This document shows positions 7,988 through 17,004 of a stretch of 64,000 nucleotides of DNA, piece after piece. Under the pieces are notes generated by a model, which made no database searches, was not told the DNA's origin, and saw nothing but the letters and a program-made list of their open reading frames with translations. Position 1 is the stretch's first letter. The number at the start of each line of letters is the position of its first letter. The stretch is from contig NZ_AUAS01000003.1 in the NCBI RefSeq assembly GCF_000428845.1, positions 310,001-374,000 of the forward strand. Direction: 5' to 3'. The translations under genes were made by a program, and so were the position numbers. Origin of the DNA: Dyadobacter alkalitolerans DSM 23607. Lineage in GTDB: Bacteria; Bacteroidota; Bacteroidia; Cytophagales; Spirosomataceae.

Positions 7988-8014
7988 AGGCTCAATTGGT
8001 TCCCTTTGGGACTG

Positions 8015-8045
8015 CAAAACTAGAAGTTTGGTTTTGCTTTGCAAA
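8015..8045 (-). promoter_or_regulatory. Bacteroidota-type promoter of tRNA-Phe
   Basis: On the minus strand TTTG (8042-8045), a 19-base spacer and TAGTTTTG (8015-8022) match the Bacteroidota primary sigma pattern TTTG-N19-TAnnTTTG, 27 bases ahead of the mature tRNA. Confidence 0.75.
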
Positions 8046-8220
8046 CTATTTGCTGAAATATTTCTCAATTTGTTTGTCGCAACAACCTACTCCCTTGATA
8101 ATCTTTGTTTTACGGGCACAGCCGCATATTTTATCTTAAAAACATTTGCACCGACTTACATTTTTACCATATTTGTTAAGGTATGCTTGCATACTAATGA
8201 CGCGTTTAAATGATTCGGGA

Positions 8221-9561
8221 ATGGCAATATTTCAGCAAATCTTATTTATAGTCGTCTTGGCGACAGTCGCCTGGCTGGCTTATCGGCGGGTTACGCTGAT
8301 CCGGTCTACGATTCTGCTGGGCAAGCCGGAGGACCGTTCGGATAATCCCGGAGAAAGGCTTTCTACAATGCTGCGCATTGCTTTCGGGCAAAAGAAAATG
8401 TTTGATCGACCGCTGATCGGCTTCCTGCATTTCGCGGTTTATATTGGTTTTATCCTGATTAATGTTGAAGTCCTTGAAATTGTCCTGGATGGCGTTCTGG
8501 GGCAGCATCGGGTGTTTGTGCCGTTTCTCGGTAGATTTTATCCGGTGCTGATTGGTTTTTTTGAAGTTCTTGCTGTGGGCGTGCTGGTTGCTTGTGTAAT
8601 TTTCCTGCTCAGGCGCACGACGGTTAAGGTGGAAAGATTACAGCCTTCCCGCCACCGCGAAATGAACGGCTGGCCTGCGCTGGATGGCAAGCTGATCCTG
8701 GTTTTTGAAATCGTGCTCATGATTGCGATCCTGACCATGAATGCCGCCGACCTCGCGCTTCAGGACAGGGGAAATCCGCATTATCCGCAAACAGGTGACT
8801 TCCTGTTCAGCCAGTTTCTCAAACCGCTTTTTGGAAATTGGAATGAAAATATGCTTGTGATTTACGAGCGGTTTGCCTGGTGGTTTCACATTATCGGCAT
8901 TTTCGTTTTTGCCGTGTATCTGACCTATTCCAAGCATTTACACATTGTCTTGGCATTTCCCAACACGTATTTTGCAAAGTTGGCACCGAAGGGAAAAATG
9001 GACAATATGCCGGAAATTACAGCTGAGGTGAAGACTATGCTAGGAATTGATACGGCCCAAACGGGTGACGCGGCTGTGATTCCTGACCGGTTTGGGGCAA
9101 AGGATGTGCCGGATCTTTCCTGGAAAAACCTCATGGACGCGTATTCCTGCACGGAATGCGGACGCTGTACGGCAGCTTGTCCGGCTAACATTACGGGGAA
9201 AAAGCTTTCGCCCCGGAAAATTATGATGGACACGCGCGACAGGTTGGAAGATGTGGGCAGGATCATGCAGGCAAATGATGGCAAGTTCGTTGAGGATGGC
9301 AAAAGCCTGATCGGAGACTACATTTTAGTCGAAGAAATAAATGCCTGCACTACTTGCAATGCGTGCGTGCAGGAATGCCCGGTGCTCATTAATCCGCTGG
9401 ACATTATTTTACAACTGCGCCGACATAAGGTGATGGATGAATCGCAGGCGTCGGCGAGCTGGAACATGATGTTCCAAAACCTGGATACGAATCAGGCGCC
9501 ATGGAAATTTTCACCGGGTGACCGTTTTAATTGGGCCGCTGCCCTTGAACCGAAAGAATAA
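8221..9561 (+). CDS. Membrane Fe-S oxidoreductase (NarI-like plus two 4Fe-4S)
   Basis: About 446 residues from ATG 8221 (MAIFQQILFIVV); upstream in-frame starts at 8146 and 8197 would add a non-conserved leader. The N-terminal half has about five membrane segments resembling the NarI/quinone-interacting cytochrome domain. Two ferredoxin-type clusters follow: CTECGRCTAACP and CTTCNACVQECP. It would pass electrons between the quinone pool and the soluble CCG protein encoded next, whose ATG overlaps this stop by one base. Similar pairs serve heterodisulfide-reductase-like, lactate or electron-transfer-flavoprotein oxidation. No flavoprotein partner is adjacent, so the donor is unknown. Confidence 0.85.
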   Translation: MAIFQQILFIVVLATVAWLAYRRVTLIRSTILLGKPEDRSDNPGERLSTMLRIAFGQKKMFDRPLIGFLHFAVYIGFILINVEVLEIVLDGVLGQHRVFVPFLGRFYPVLIGFFEVLAVGVLVACVIFLLRRTTVKVERLQPSRHREMNGWPALDGKLILVFEIVLMIAILTMNAADLALQDRGNPHYPQTGDFLFSQFLKPLFGNWNENMLVIYERFAWWFHIIGIFVFAVYLTYSKHLHIVLAFPNTYFAKLAPKGKMDNMPEITAEVKTMLGIDTAQTGDAAVIPDRFGAKDVPDLSWKNLMDAYSCTECGRCTAACPANITGKKLSPRKIMMDTRDRLEDVGRIMQANDGKFVEDGKSLIGDYILVEEINACTTCNACVQECPVLINPLDIILQLRRHKVMDESQASASWNMMFQNLDTNQAPWKFSPGDRFNWAAALEPKE

Positions 9562-10358
9562 TGAGTGATCTCGTATACAAAGTGCCTACAATGGCCGAAA
9601 TGGCGGCAAATAATGAAGCTCCCGAGGTTTTGTTCTGGGTGGGGTGCGCCGGCTCGTTCGACGACCGCTATAAGAAAGTGACGGTCGCTTTTGTAAAAAT
9701 ATTGAATAAGGCTGGCGTAAAATTTGCTGTGTTAGGCACGGAGGAGAGCTGCACGGGTGATCCGGCGCGGCGGGCGGGCAATGAATTTACATTTCAAATG
9801 CTTGCTATGTCCAACATTCAGGTGCTGGATATGTATGGAATTAAAAAGTTCGTGACGGCTTGTCCACATTGTTTCAATACATTAAAAAACGAGTATCCGG
9901 AGCTGGGCGGCAATTATGAGGTGATCCATCATTCAACGTTTTTGCAGCAACTGATCGATGAAGGCCGGGTGCGGATCGAAGGCGGGGAAACATTCAAAGG
10001 CAAGAAGATCACATTTCATGATTCCTGCTATTTGGGCCGTGCTAATAACATTTATGAGGCGCCCAGGCATGTTTTGGAAGCATTGGACGCCGATCTGGTC
10101 GAAATGAAAAGATGCCGGACCAAGGGACTTTGCTGCGGAGCGGGCGGCGGACAAATGTTCAAAGAACCGGAACCGGGCAAAAAGGACATTAATATTGAAA
10201 GAATTGAAGAAGCCCTGGCAACAGGCGCTGATACCATTGCGGTTGCATGCCCGTTTTGTATGGTTATGATGACGGATGGTGTTAAAAACAAAGAGAAGGA
10301 AGGCGCAGTTAAAGTTTATGACCTAGCGGAACTGATCGCTCAGGCCGAAGGGTTATAA
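9561..10358 (+). CDS. (Fe-S)-binding protein with two CCG domains (HdrB/GlpC-like)
   Basis: 265 residues with the duplicated cysteine-rich CCG domain of HdrB, GlpC and LutA proteins. Domain one has WVGCAGSFD, ESCTGDPARR and ACPHCFNTL; domain two has HDSCYLGR, CCGAGGGQMF and ACPFCMVMM. Each domain can bind an unusual Fe-S cofactor for redox chemistry. It is translationally coupled to the membrane Fe-S subunit. Together they form a membrane-bound electron transfer complex of unknown substrate. Confidence 0.88.
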   Translation: MSDLVYKVPTMAEMAANNEAPEVLFWVGCAGSFDDRYKKVTVAFVKILNKAGVKFAVLGTEESCTGDPARRAGNEFTFQMLAMSNIQVLDMYGIKKFVTACPHCFNTLKNEYPELGGNYEVIHHSTFLQQLIDEGRVRIEGGETFKGKKITFHDSCYLGRANNIYEAPRHVLEALDADLVEMKRCRTKGLCCGAGGGQMFKEPEPGKKDINIERIEEALATGADTIAVACPFCMVMMTDGVKNKEKEGAVKVYDLAELIAQAEGL

Positions 10359-10406
10359 TGTTGCCCAGCGCACTGTCAATTAGTTTTATTTTACAAATAT
10401 TGAATC

Positions 10407-10907
10407 ATGTACATTCCATTTAGCGATATCGATTTTCAATCCCGTGTCTGGATCTATCAGGCTGATCGTCAGCTAACTGACACAGAAGTTGGCATTTTGA
10501 CCGAAACTTTGAAAGCATCATTGGATGGCTGGGAAGCACACGGAAAACCGCTGACGGCCTCGGGGAAAGTGTTCGAACATCGGTTTGTGGTTATTGCGGT
10601 GGATGAAAACGATGAGCTTCCAAGCGGCTGCTCTATTGATAAGTCCGTACATTGGATGCAAGCTGTGGGCGGTTCAATGAACATTAATTTCTTTGATCGT
10701 TCGATCGCTTACTTAGGAGCTGATGATCAGATTCATACCGTGCCCGTTCCAAGCATTAAGCAGGCTGTTACAAATGAAATTCTTTTGCCGTCGACGATTA
10801 TTTTCGATAATCAGGTGACCACAAAAGCGCAGTGGATGAACCATTGGAAGACGCCCGCGTCAAACTCCTGGCTCAACCGCTACTTTTCCGCGCAATCCAG
10901 CGTTTAG
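10407..10907 (+). CDS. Conserved Bacteroidota protein of unknown function
   Basis: 166 residues, no signal peptide and no P-loop. From memory, proteins of this type are often mislabelled 'ABC transporter ATPase' in Bacteroidota genomes, but no Walker motif is present here. It follows the Fe-S pair by 48 bases on the same strand and precedes gldH by 43 bases, so co-transcription is likely. The function is not deducible from sequence. Confidence 0.7.
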   Translation: MYIPFSDIDFQSRVWIYQADRQLTDTEVGILTETLKASLDGWEAHGKPLTASGKVFEHRFVVIAVDENDELPSGCSIDKSVHWMQAVGGSMNINFFDRSIAYLGADDQIHTVPVPSIKQAVTNEILLPSTIIFDNQVTTKAQWMNHWKTPASNSWLNRYFSAQSSV

Positions 10908-10950
10908 GTTTAAATGATTAGTTTTGTCAATTAAACGATAACGGTCCGGA

Positions 10951-11430
10951 ATGAAGTTTTTTTGGTTTGTCTCAATCTTTACCCTCTGCCTTACATTGTC
11001 GGGCTGTGATGAAAACGTGGTTTACAAAGCGCACGAGGACATTGATGACGGACTTTGGTATATCAAAAACAAGCCGACCTTTAAAGTTGAAATAACGGAT
11101 ACGACGGCGACTTATAATCTCTATTATCTGCTTCGTAACACGCTGCAGTATCCTTATTATAACATGTATCTGACCAGGAATTTCACCGGTCCGGATCAAA
11201 AAGTGATTTCTAATACATTGGAAGAGGTTTATCTTTCCAACGAAACCACCGGAAAACCTTATGGCCATGGGTTAGGAGATCTTTTTGATCATAAAATCCC
11301 TTTCCTTAAAAATTATAAATTCCAAAAGTCCGGAATATATACATTCACGCTGACCCAATCCATGCGCCAAAACCCTCTCCCGTTTGTGATGAGCGTGGGT
11401 ATTAGTGTTGAAAAAGTGGCAGTGAAATAA
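10951..11430 (+). CDS. gldH: Gliding motility lipoprotein GldH
   Basis: 159 residues starting with a lipoprotein signal (hydrophobic segment, then LSGC with Cys19). The body matches GldH: YNLYYLLRNTLQYPYYNMYL, then a GHGLGDLFD segment and a C-terminal beta-rich FTLTQSMRQNPLPFVMSVGI. GldH is an outer-envelope lipoprotein needed for Bacteroidota gliding and linked to type IX secretion. This fits the four proteins with type IX sorting domains elsewhere in the window. Confidence 0.88.
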   Translation: MKFFWFVSIFTLCLTLSGCDENVVYKAHEDIDDGLWYIKNKPTFKVEITDTTATYNLYYLLRNTLQYPYYNMYLTRNFTGPDQKVISNTLEEVYLSNETTGKPYGHGLGDLFDHKIPFLKNYKFQKSGIYTFTLTQSMRQNPLPFVMSVGISVEKVAVK

Positions 11431-11433
11431 AGC

Positions 11434-12654
11434 TTAGATTTCCGGTGTGCTGGCAGGCGGTGTATTCTCGTCAGGGCGATTGCGGGGTTTGTTGCGATAT
11501 CTGCGATAAGGTTTTTTCTTAAATTCCTTTTCTGTAGTCTGCTCTATAACCACTTCCTTTTGATCTTCCTTCACTTCATGCACGGGTTCGCCGAGCAAAA
11601 ATCCGTAAGGTTCCATGCTTGGGATCGTATCAAAAATCACTTTCAGGATCGCAGTTACCGGCAAGGCCAGGATTAAGCCGGACAAACCCCATAATTGCCC
11701 GCCTAAAAACAGCGCGACAATGGCAGCCAACGGGTTAACACTCACTTTGGAACCCACAATGTTTGGCGTAATAAAATTTCCCTCCAAAAATTGAACAAAG
11801 CTCATAATCCCGATCACACCCACCGCATACCAGGGCGAATCCATCGTAACAACAGCCAAAAGCGCAGGAAGAACGGACCCGATAAGGATCCCAATGTATG
11901 GAATGAGAATTAAGAACCCGGCCAGAAAACCGAAGAAAATCGCATGCGGAATGCCTAATAGCAGCAACCCGATGCTGTTTAAAACACCCACAATCAGAAT
12001 CACCAGGAACAATCCCGACAGGTAACTCTGAATCACTTCATATATCTTTTTCAAAAGCGCATTCAGTGATTCATTAGGCACATTAGTAATAGCCTTGTGA
12101 ACAAAACGCCGGAAGAAATCGCGGTAGAGCAGAAAGAAGAATATGTAAAGTGGAATTAAAATAAATGTTGAAATGGCGCCGGTGGTGGTAACAAGCGTAT
12201 TTAACAAAACAGCCCTACCCTCACTCAAAGCATTGATCAAGTATTTTTTGCCTTCGCTAACCTGCTGGCTGCGGCTGATGTTGAGATAGCGCTCGCCCAT
12301 TGTAAGGGTTTGATCCAAAATCGTTTCCGCTTTTTCGGTGATCCTGGGAAGCTCTTCTGCGAAACTGCCTATTTGCAAAGACACAACATACACAAGCACG
12401 ATAATCACCAGAAAAAGGGCAAGAATACTGAGCAGAATGGACCCGATCCGCGGTACGCGGTGCCTTTCCAGCCAAACGCAAACCGGGTGCAGAAGGATAG
12501 CGAGCAAGATAGAAAACGCGATGGGAATGATCGTTTCCCGAAGAATAAAGAGGATATAGACAAACGCAATAAGTGCGACCAGTATACTCGCCAGTTTCAG
12601 GTAAAGAGGGGTTTCTTTATCTTTGTTTGGAAGAGGACGTAACGATGAATTCAT
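11434..12654 (-). CDS. AI-2E family transporter (YdiK/PerM-like)
   Basis: 406 residues from ATG 12654 (MNSSLRPLPN). About eight membrane helices show the AI-2E family pattern: a paired N-terminal hairpin, a polar central region (about 100-180), and the glycine-rich ILIPYIGILIGSVLPALLAV and FVQFLEGNFITPNIVGSKVSVNPL motifs. The tail is a basic, Pro/Arg-rich cytoplasmic stretch. Family members export small molecules or act as Na+/H+ antiporters; the substrate here is unknown. It is divergent from the next gene with start codons that overlap in CATG, and it converges on gldH with only 3 bases between stops. Confidence 0.88.
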   Translation of the reverse strand: MNSSLRPLPNKDKETPLYLKLASILVALIAFVYILFILRETIIPIAFSILLAILLHPVCVWLERHRVPRIGSILLSILALFLVIIVLVYVVSLQIGSFAEELPRITEKAETILDQTLTMGERYLNISRSQQVSEGKKYLINALSEGRAVLLNTLVTTTGAISTFILIPLYIFFFLLYRDFFRRFVHKAITNVPNESLNALLKKIYEVIQSYLSGLFLVILIVGVLNSIGLLLLGIPHAIFFGFLAGFLILIPYIGILIGSVLPALLAVVTMDSPWYAVGVIGIMSFVQFLEGNFITPNIVGSKVSVNPLAAIVALFLGGQLWGLSGLILALPVTAILKVIFDTIPSMEPYGFLLGEPVHEVKEDQKEVVIEQTTEKEFKKKPYRRYRNKPRNRPDENTPPASTPEI

Positions 12655-13492
12655 GAATAAATTAATGTATCTGTGGTTTGCTGCCAAAACTGTGTTCTGT
12701 ACTTGCCAGCCTGATCATAAGATCAACGATTTCAAGAAAGTACGTTCTCAATACAAAATTAGCAAAATAGGCAAGCTTCCCGCTGTTGCCTCCGAAAGTT
12801 CAGGTTTAGCAAATGGCTCAGCACCTGGCTTTTTCACTACGCATAATGATAGCGGCGGTAATGCGGAGCTTTACGAATTTGACCTTTTCGGCAAGCTTAT
12901 TTCAACAAAAAAAGTCCCTGACACAAAGAATATCGACTGGGAAGATCTGACGAAAGACGCGGAAGGAAATTACTACATTGGCGATTTTGGAAATAACGGG
13001 ACGCCAAGGGACCGGTTTGATGTCTATAAATTTGACGAAAAACAGCTTACTACCGAAAAGATTTCATTCCAATATGCGGATCAGAAATCGACTGGAAGGA
13101 TCAACAACAGACCCGCATTCGATTGTGAATCTCTATTTTATTATCAAAAAAATCTTTATCTCTTTTCTAAAAATTGGGATAAAAACGAATATGTCAAACT
13201 TTACCGCCTTCCCGCAACGCCAGGAAATTACACCCTAACTGCCGTTGACAGCATTCGCATCAATGCCCAGGTTACAGCGGCCGATATCAGCTCGGACGGT
13301 AAGACTTTCGCTTTGCTGACTTATAGTAAGATCCTGCTGTTTGGCGTGGAAGGTAACCGCATTGATTTCAGTAAACCACGTGGCTGTTTTCGGTTGGTAA
13401 AAAAACAAAATGAGGCGCTCCTGTTTTTGAATAATACCGATATGCTCGTGACAAATGAGCAGGGCGACATTTACCGGATTACTTATAAATGA
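12653..13492 (+). CDS. Unknown secreted protein, beta-propeller-like
   Basis: 279 residues from ATG 12653 (MNKLMYLWFAA); a start at 12623 would overlap the divergent gene further. The short hydrophobic N-terminus ending in VFCTC could be a signal peptide, but the lipobox is not canonical. The body repeats motifs such as FTTHNDSGGNAELYEFD, NIDWEDLTKDAEGNYYIGDFGNN and ADISSDGKTFALLTY, as in periplasmic or surface beta-propellers. I cannot assign a function. A weak palindromic stretch follows before the response regulator gene. Confidence 0.7.
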   Translation: MNKLMYLWFAAKTVFCTCQPDHKINDFKKVRSQYKISKIGKLPAVASESSGLANGSAPGFFTTHNDSGGNAELYEFDLFGKLISTKKVPDTKNIDWEDLTKDAEGNYYIGDFGNNGTPRDRFDVYKFDEKQLTTEKISFQYADQKSTGRINNRPAFDCESLFYYQKNLYLFSKNWDKNEYVKLYRLPATPGNYTLTAVDSIRINAQVTAADISSDGKTFALLTYSKILLFGVEGNRIDFSKPRGCFRLVKKQNEALLFLNNTDMLVTNEQGDIYRITYK

Positions 13493-13578
13493 TATTATGT
13501 TTCTGTTAACAATGTTGTAAAGCATGTAATCTGAACATCACATCTGCTAATTTCGAACTGCGTTTTAATAAGAAAAAC

Positions 13579-14289
13579 ATGAGCATTGCTAAATCTGGCG
13601 CGTCAGCCCCGAAAGTACTAGTTGTTGACGACGACTCCGATATTGTTGAACTTCTGGAATATAATTTAATTAAGGAAGGCTATTCGGTGGTTACCGCTTC
13701 CAACGGCAAGAAAGCGATCGAAATCGCCAAGACATTTATTCCTGATCTGATCCTTCTGGACATTATGATGCCGCAGCTCGACGGCATCGAAACCGGCCGC
13801 ATTTTGCGCAGTAACCCGGAGATTAAAAATACTTACATTCTTTTTTTAACGGCCAGGTCGGAGGAATATTCGGAGGTTGCAGCATTTGATGTGGGCGCTG
13901 ATGACTACATTACGAAGCCTATCAAGCCGCGGGCTCTGATGAGCCGCATTAATGCATTGTTCCGTAGGGAAGCTCAGAAAGCAGAATCCGGTGATCAGAT
14001 AGACATTCTGGACCTGACCATTAACCGGAAAAATTATACGGTTACGCAAGGTTCTGAAAAGTCTGTTGTGCTGCCCAAAAAGGAATTTGAACTGCTGTTT
14101 TTTCTCGCGCAAACACCCAACAAAGTGTTTAACCGCGACGAATTACTGCAGAAAATCTGGGGTGCGGACATTTACGTTCTCGAAAGGACTGTGGACGTCC
14201 ATATCAGGAAACTGCGTGAAAAATTGGGCGACCGTTACATTAAAACTCTTAAAGGCGTGGGTTACATGTTCAGCAACGAGCAGGAATAA
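13579..14289 (+). CDS. OmpR/PhoB-family response regulator
   Basis: 236 residues. The receiver domain spans about 12-128, with acidic pocket VVDDDSD, phosphoacceptor Asp in LILLDIMMPQLDG, Thr in FLTARSE and Lys in DYITKPIK. The winged-helix DNA-binding domain spans about 140-234 and ends RTVDVHIRKLREKLGDRYIKTLKGVGYMF. It acts as a phosphorylation-controlled transcription factor. No histidine kinase gene is adjacent; the only kinase in the window is the hybrid one at about 30 kb, which carries its own receiver. Its partner is therefore unlinked. Confidence 0.93.
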   Translation: MSIAKSGASAPKVLVVDDDSDIVELLEYNLIKEGYSVVTASNGKKAIEIAKTFIPDLILLDIMMPQLDGIETGRILRSNPEIKNTYILFLTARSEEYSEVAAFDVGADDYITKPIKPRALMSRINALFRREAQKAESGDQIDILDLTINRKNYTVTQGSEKSVVLPKKEFELLFFLAQTPNKVFNRDELLQKIWGADIYVLERTVDVHIRKLREKLGDRYIKTLKGVGYMFSNEQE

Positions 14290-14291
14290 CC

Positions 14292-16787
14292 TTATTTTTC
14301 GATAAGATCGGGGTCAATCTCCGGTTCGTCCCTTTTGTCCTTTTCCTTGTCTTTTTTCTTCCTGAATGCGAGCTTAATATTTACTTCACCATTTTCGTCG
14401 ATCGCCCTCAGGAAGATTTTCGAGCCCTGCTTTTTCTCTTCGTTGTTCGGGTCGAGCACGTAGGTTGAATCCCGCTTTTTGAGATTGCTTAGTGGGATCT
14501 GAATGTTGATATCCGTTTTCTTACCAAAGCTGTATATGCCATCGATGTAAAGCGTTACCACATTCGACTCAATTTCCATTGGCGCAATTTCGATCTCCTG
14601 GCCACTCAGCTTGAAATCGCTGCGGATGGGCGCGAACTTCACACGCTCAAAGTTCCTTCGTTTGAAGATGAGTTTTTTCATCTTCATAAAAGGTTCAAAA
14701 TTGAGAATGTAAGCATTGGTAAGGTCAATGCGCAACAAACCTTTCATTGTCGACGGAACCAGCCGGACATTGTTATTTAGCCTTGACTCAAAACTAAAAT
14801 CGGTGTTCAAAATTCCCTTCAGATTTTCATGGGTAAAGGTCTTCTGTCCAAAATCATCAAACGAGTAAAACACAGAATGTACATCCGCATTGGAGATTTT
14901 GCCGCGCATGGCCATATGAGGCAGCTGGCTTGCTCCTGAATTGTCCATTTCCCCGGAAACACGCACATTTCCGCCTCCAAATGCTTTCATGACAAAATAC
15001 TCAATGCTGACAGCATTGTTTTTGATCGTAAACTGCCCTTTTACATCCTTGGCTGTGAAATTCCTGTAATTCAGCTTTTTAGCATCCAGTTTGGCAACGA
15101 TCTGCATCTGATCGATGGCGTCATCGAGCAATTCCACCAGTTTCAGCTTCTTCTTTTTCTTCGTTACTACTTGCCGGGGCGCCAGCAGCGTTTCCAGCCA
15201 GTTCATTTTCCAGTTAGGAATGTTAATGTCCACATTGGCCCGCAACGGTTTAGGCGAGCCAAATAAGTAAGGGATCAGGTCGAGCACTTTTCCCCTGATA
15301 TAGAGCATATTCTGGCCGTCGGAAAAGCTTAGGTCAGGGAATACAAATGCCTGTTCGTTGAATGTGAAGTCACCTTTTATTTTTTTCAAATGCACCTGCC
15401 GGGGCAGATAATCCATCGAGATGTTATTGATGGAAACCTTGCCGCTCAGTTTGCCATTAAACCGGTCGCGGTCAGGGTCGTAAAAGTTTTTCAAACTGCC
15501 GTCAAAATTGAAATCTATTTTCGCTGAACCATTCTTGAATCGATAGCGCGTCGGGTCCAGAAGCTGGTCCAGGTTTGTGGAATCTGCATCGACGTTTCCA
15601 GTGATCCTTGCAATTGGATTCCGGAAATTGGTAATGGCAATGGCCAGCCGGAACGGGATGCTTTCAAATTTTCCTTTGACATCCGGTGCTGTTACCCGTG
15701 AATTGAGCGGTCCGGGTATTTGTGTCGTATCGGCCTGGTTGGTAAAGGTGCCTTCTGCCTGCATATCCTTTAAGACGCCCACAGGCAGGCTATACTGAAA
15801 GGTATCCGTCTTGAAATATACGTCAACGTGCGGCTGCACCGTACTGGCTATCCCACCATTCACATGCACCTTTGCATCCACCTCCGTTTGGATGCCGATG
15901 GAGTCAATTTGCTCCTTAATTCTTCGATTCAATAACGGAAGTGCATTTTTGATAGCAATTTTCTTGGCTTCAAAGTTGAGCGTAAACTGTTTCGAGGAAT
16001 CAGCAAAATTAAATATACCGTTAATCCCGATTTTATCATTGGTAGCACTTTCCAACACAGAAGGATAGATTTTAAGCAGCTTATTTTCGGCGTCATAGGC
16101 CAGCGCAACGCCAATTCTCGTTTCCTGATTCATTAGGAAACCACCTTTATCTGGCTTAAAAGTCAGTTGATTAAACAACACAGACCCGTTCAGGCTGGCA
16201 TTTGTCGTAGAATCCGTTGTGGTTAATATATTCGTCACATCGTGAAGCAATGCTCCGTAATATTTTTGTTTGAGCGAGTCGGAATAGCTGACGGAAAAGT
16301 TAACAAAACGCATGTTGCCCAGCTTTTTAAAGAGCCCGTCGTTTCCGTCTGAGTCTTTTTTCTTCTTTTTCTCAGAATCGTTTTTAAAAATGCTCAAATT
16401 GGAATAGCCGTCTTTTTGGACAAACAATCTCATCTTCCCGTTTTCCAGGATCAGGTTCTTAATCTTGATATTCCCTTTATAAAAACCCGCAAGATCCAGC
16501 GCAATGTGCATTTGCTCTGCTTCTAAGAAAGGCTTCTGGTGACGCTGGTAAAGGCTGTCGGTAAGCTTAATGTTGGTTAATGTGAAATTGAGGCCGAAAG
16601 ATCCGCTGAAAGGCCTGAACTTAAAGTCCTTAATTTCCAGATTTCCATTCAGGTTTTCGTTTGCAAATTCTTTGGTTTTCTTGAAGATATTGTCCCTGTT
16701 TCTGTAAACCCATATCTCGACTGCACCGAAAAGGAAAAATGCACAGAGGGCAATTATTCCAAAGATTTTTAAAATTCTTGCAAACAT
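14292..16787 (-). CDS. AsmA-like envelope protein
   Basis: 831 residues: one N-terminal membrane anchor (about 8-28) followed by a long beta-rich repeat region and a charged Lys/Asp/Glu tail. The N-terminal NGNLEIKDFKFRPFSGSFGLNFTLTNIKL and the C-terminal GEMDNSGASQLPHMAMRGKISNADV segments match the AsmA family. AsmA-like proteins bridge the periplasm and are implicated in phospholipid transport to the outer membrane. The stop lies 2 bases from that of the convergent response regulator, so no terminator separates them. Confidence 0.8.
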   Translation of the reverse strand: MFARILKIFGIIALCAFFLFGAVEIWVYRNRDNIFKKTKEFANENLNGNLEIKDFKFRPFSGSFGLNFTLTNIKLTDSLYQRHQKPFLEAEQMHIALDLAGFYKGNIKIKNLILENGKMRLFVQKDGYSNLSIFKNDSEKKKKKDSDGNDGLFKKLGNMRFVNFSVSYSDSLKQKYYGALLHDVTNILTTTDSTTNASLNGSVLFNQLTFKPDKGGFLMNQETRIGVALAYDAENKLLKIYPSVLESATNDKIGINGIFNFADSSKQFTLNFEAKKIAIKNALPLLNRRIKEQIDSIGIQTEVDAKVHVNGGIASTVQPHVDVYFKTDTFQYSLPVGVLKDMQAEGTFTNQADTTQIPGPLNSRVTAPDVKGKFESIPFRLAIAITNFRNPIARITGNVDADSTNLDQLLDPTRYRFKNGSAKIDFNFDGSLKNFYDPDRDRFNGKLSGKVSINNISMDYLPRQVHLKKIKGDFTFNEQAFVFPDLSFSDGQNMLYIRGKVLDLIPYLFGSPKPLRANVDINIPNWKMNWLETLLAPRQVVTKKKKKLKLVELLDDAIDQMQIVAKLDAKKLNYRNFTAKDVKGQFTIKNNAVSIEYFVMKAFGGGNVRVSGEMDNSGASQLPHMAMRGKISNADVHSVFYSFDDFGQKTFTHENLKGILNTDFSFESRLNNNVRLVPSTMKGLLRIDLTNAYILNFEPFMKMKKLIFKRRNFERVKFAPIRSDFKLSGQEIEIAPMEIESNVVTLYIDGIYSFGKKTDINIQIPLSNLKKRDSTYVLDPNNEEKKQGSKIFLRAIDENGEVNIKLAFRKKKDKEKDKRDEPEIDPDLIEK

Positions 16788-16944
16788 GAAATGAGGGATT
16801 TAACGCAATTAATGTCCGACTTGCCTGATAATAAAAGCTGCATTCGGCATTAAACAAATTATTAATAACGTGCCAGCACATATACGTTTACAACGAACGA
16901 ATGCAGGTTAATGGTTTCATCCTCGTTATTCAAGCAAAATATAG

Positions 16945-16952
16945 TACTTTTG
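16945..16952 (+). promoter_or_regulatory. Possible -7 element (TACTTTTG) ahead of lysS
   Basis: TACTTTTG matches the Bacteroidota TAnnTTTG element, 52 bases before the lysS start. A clear upstream TTTG at the right distance was not found, so only the -7 box is proposed. Confidence 0.45.
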
Positions 16953-17004
16953 CGGACTCTTTTCGAACATTGAGGTTGTCGTTTTCAAACCATTACTGTC
17001 AAAA

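Noticed and set aside
7598-8068. 156-codon open frame on the minus strand
   Set aside because: It translates straight through the tRNA-Phe gene and its terminator.
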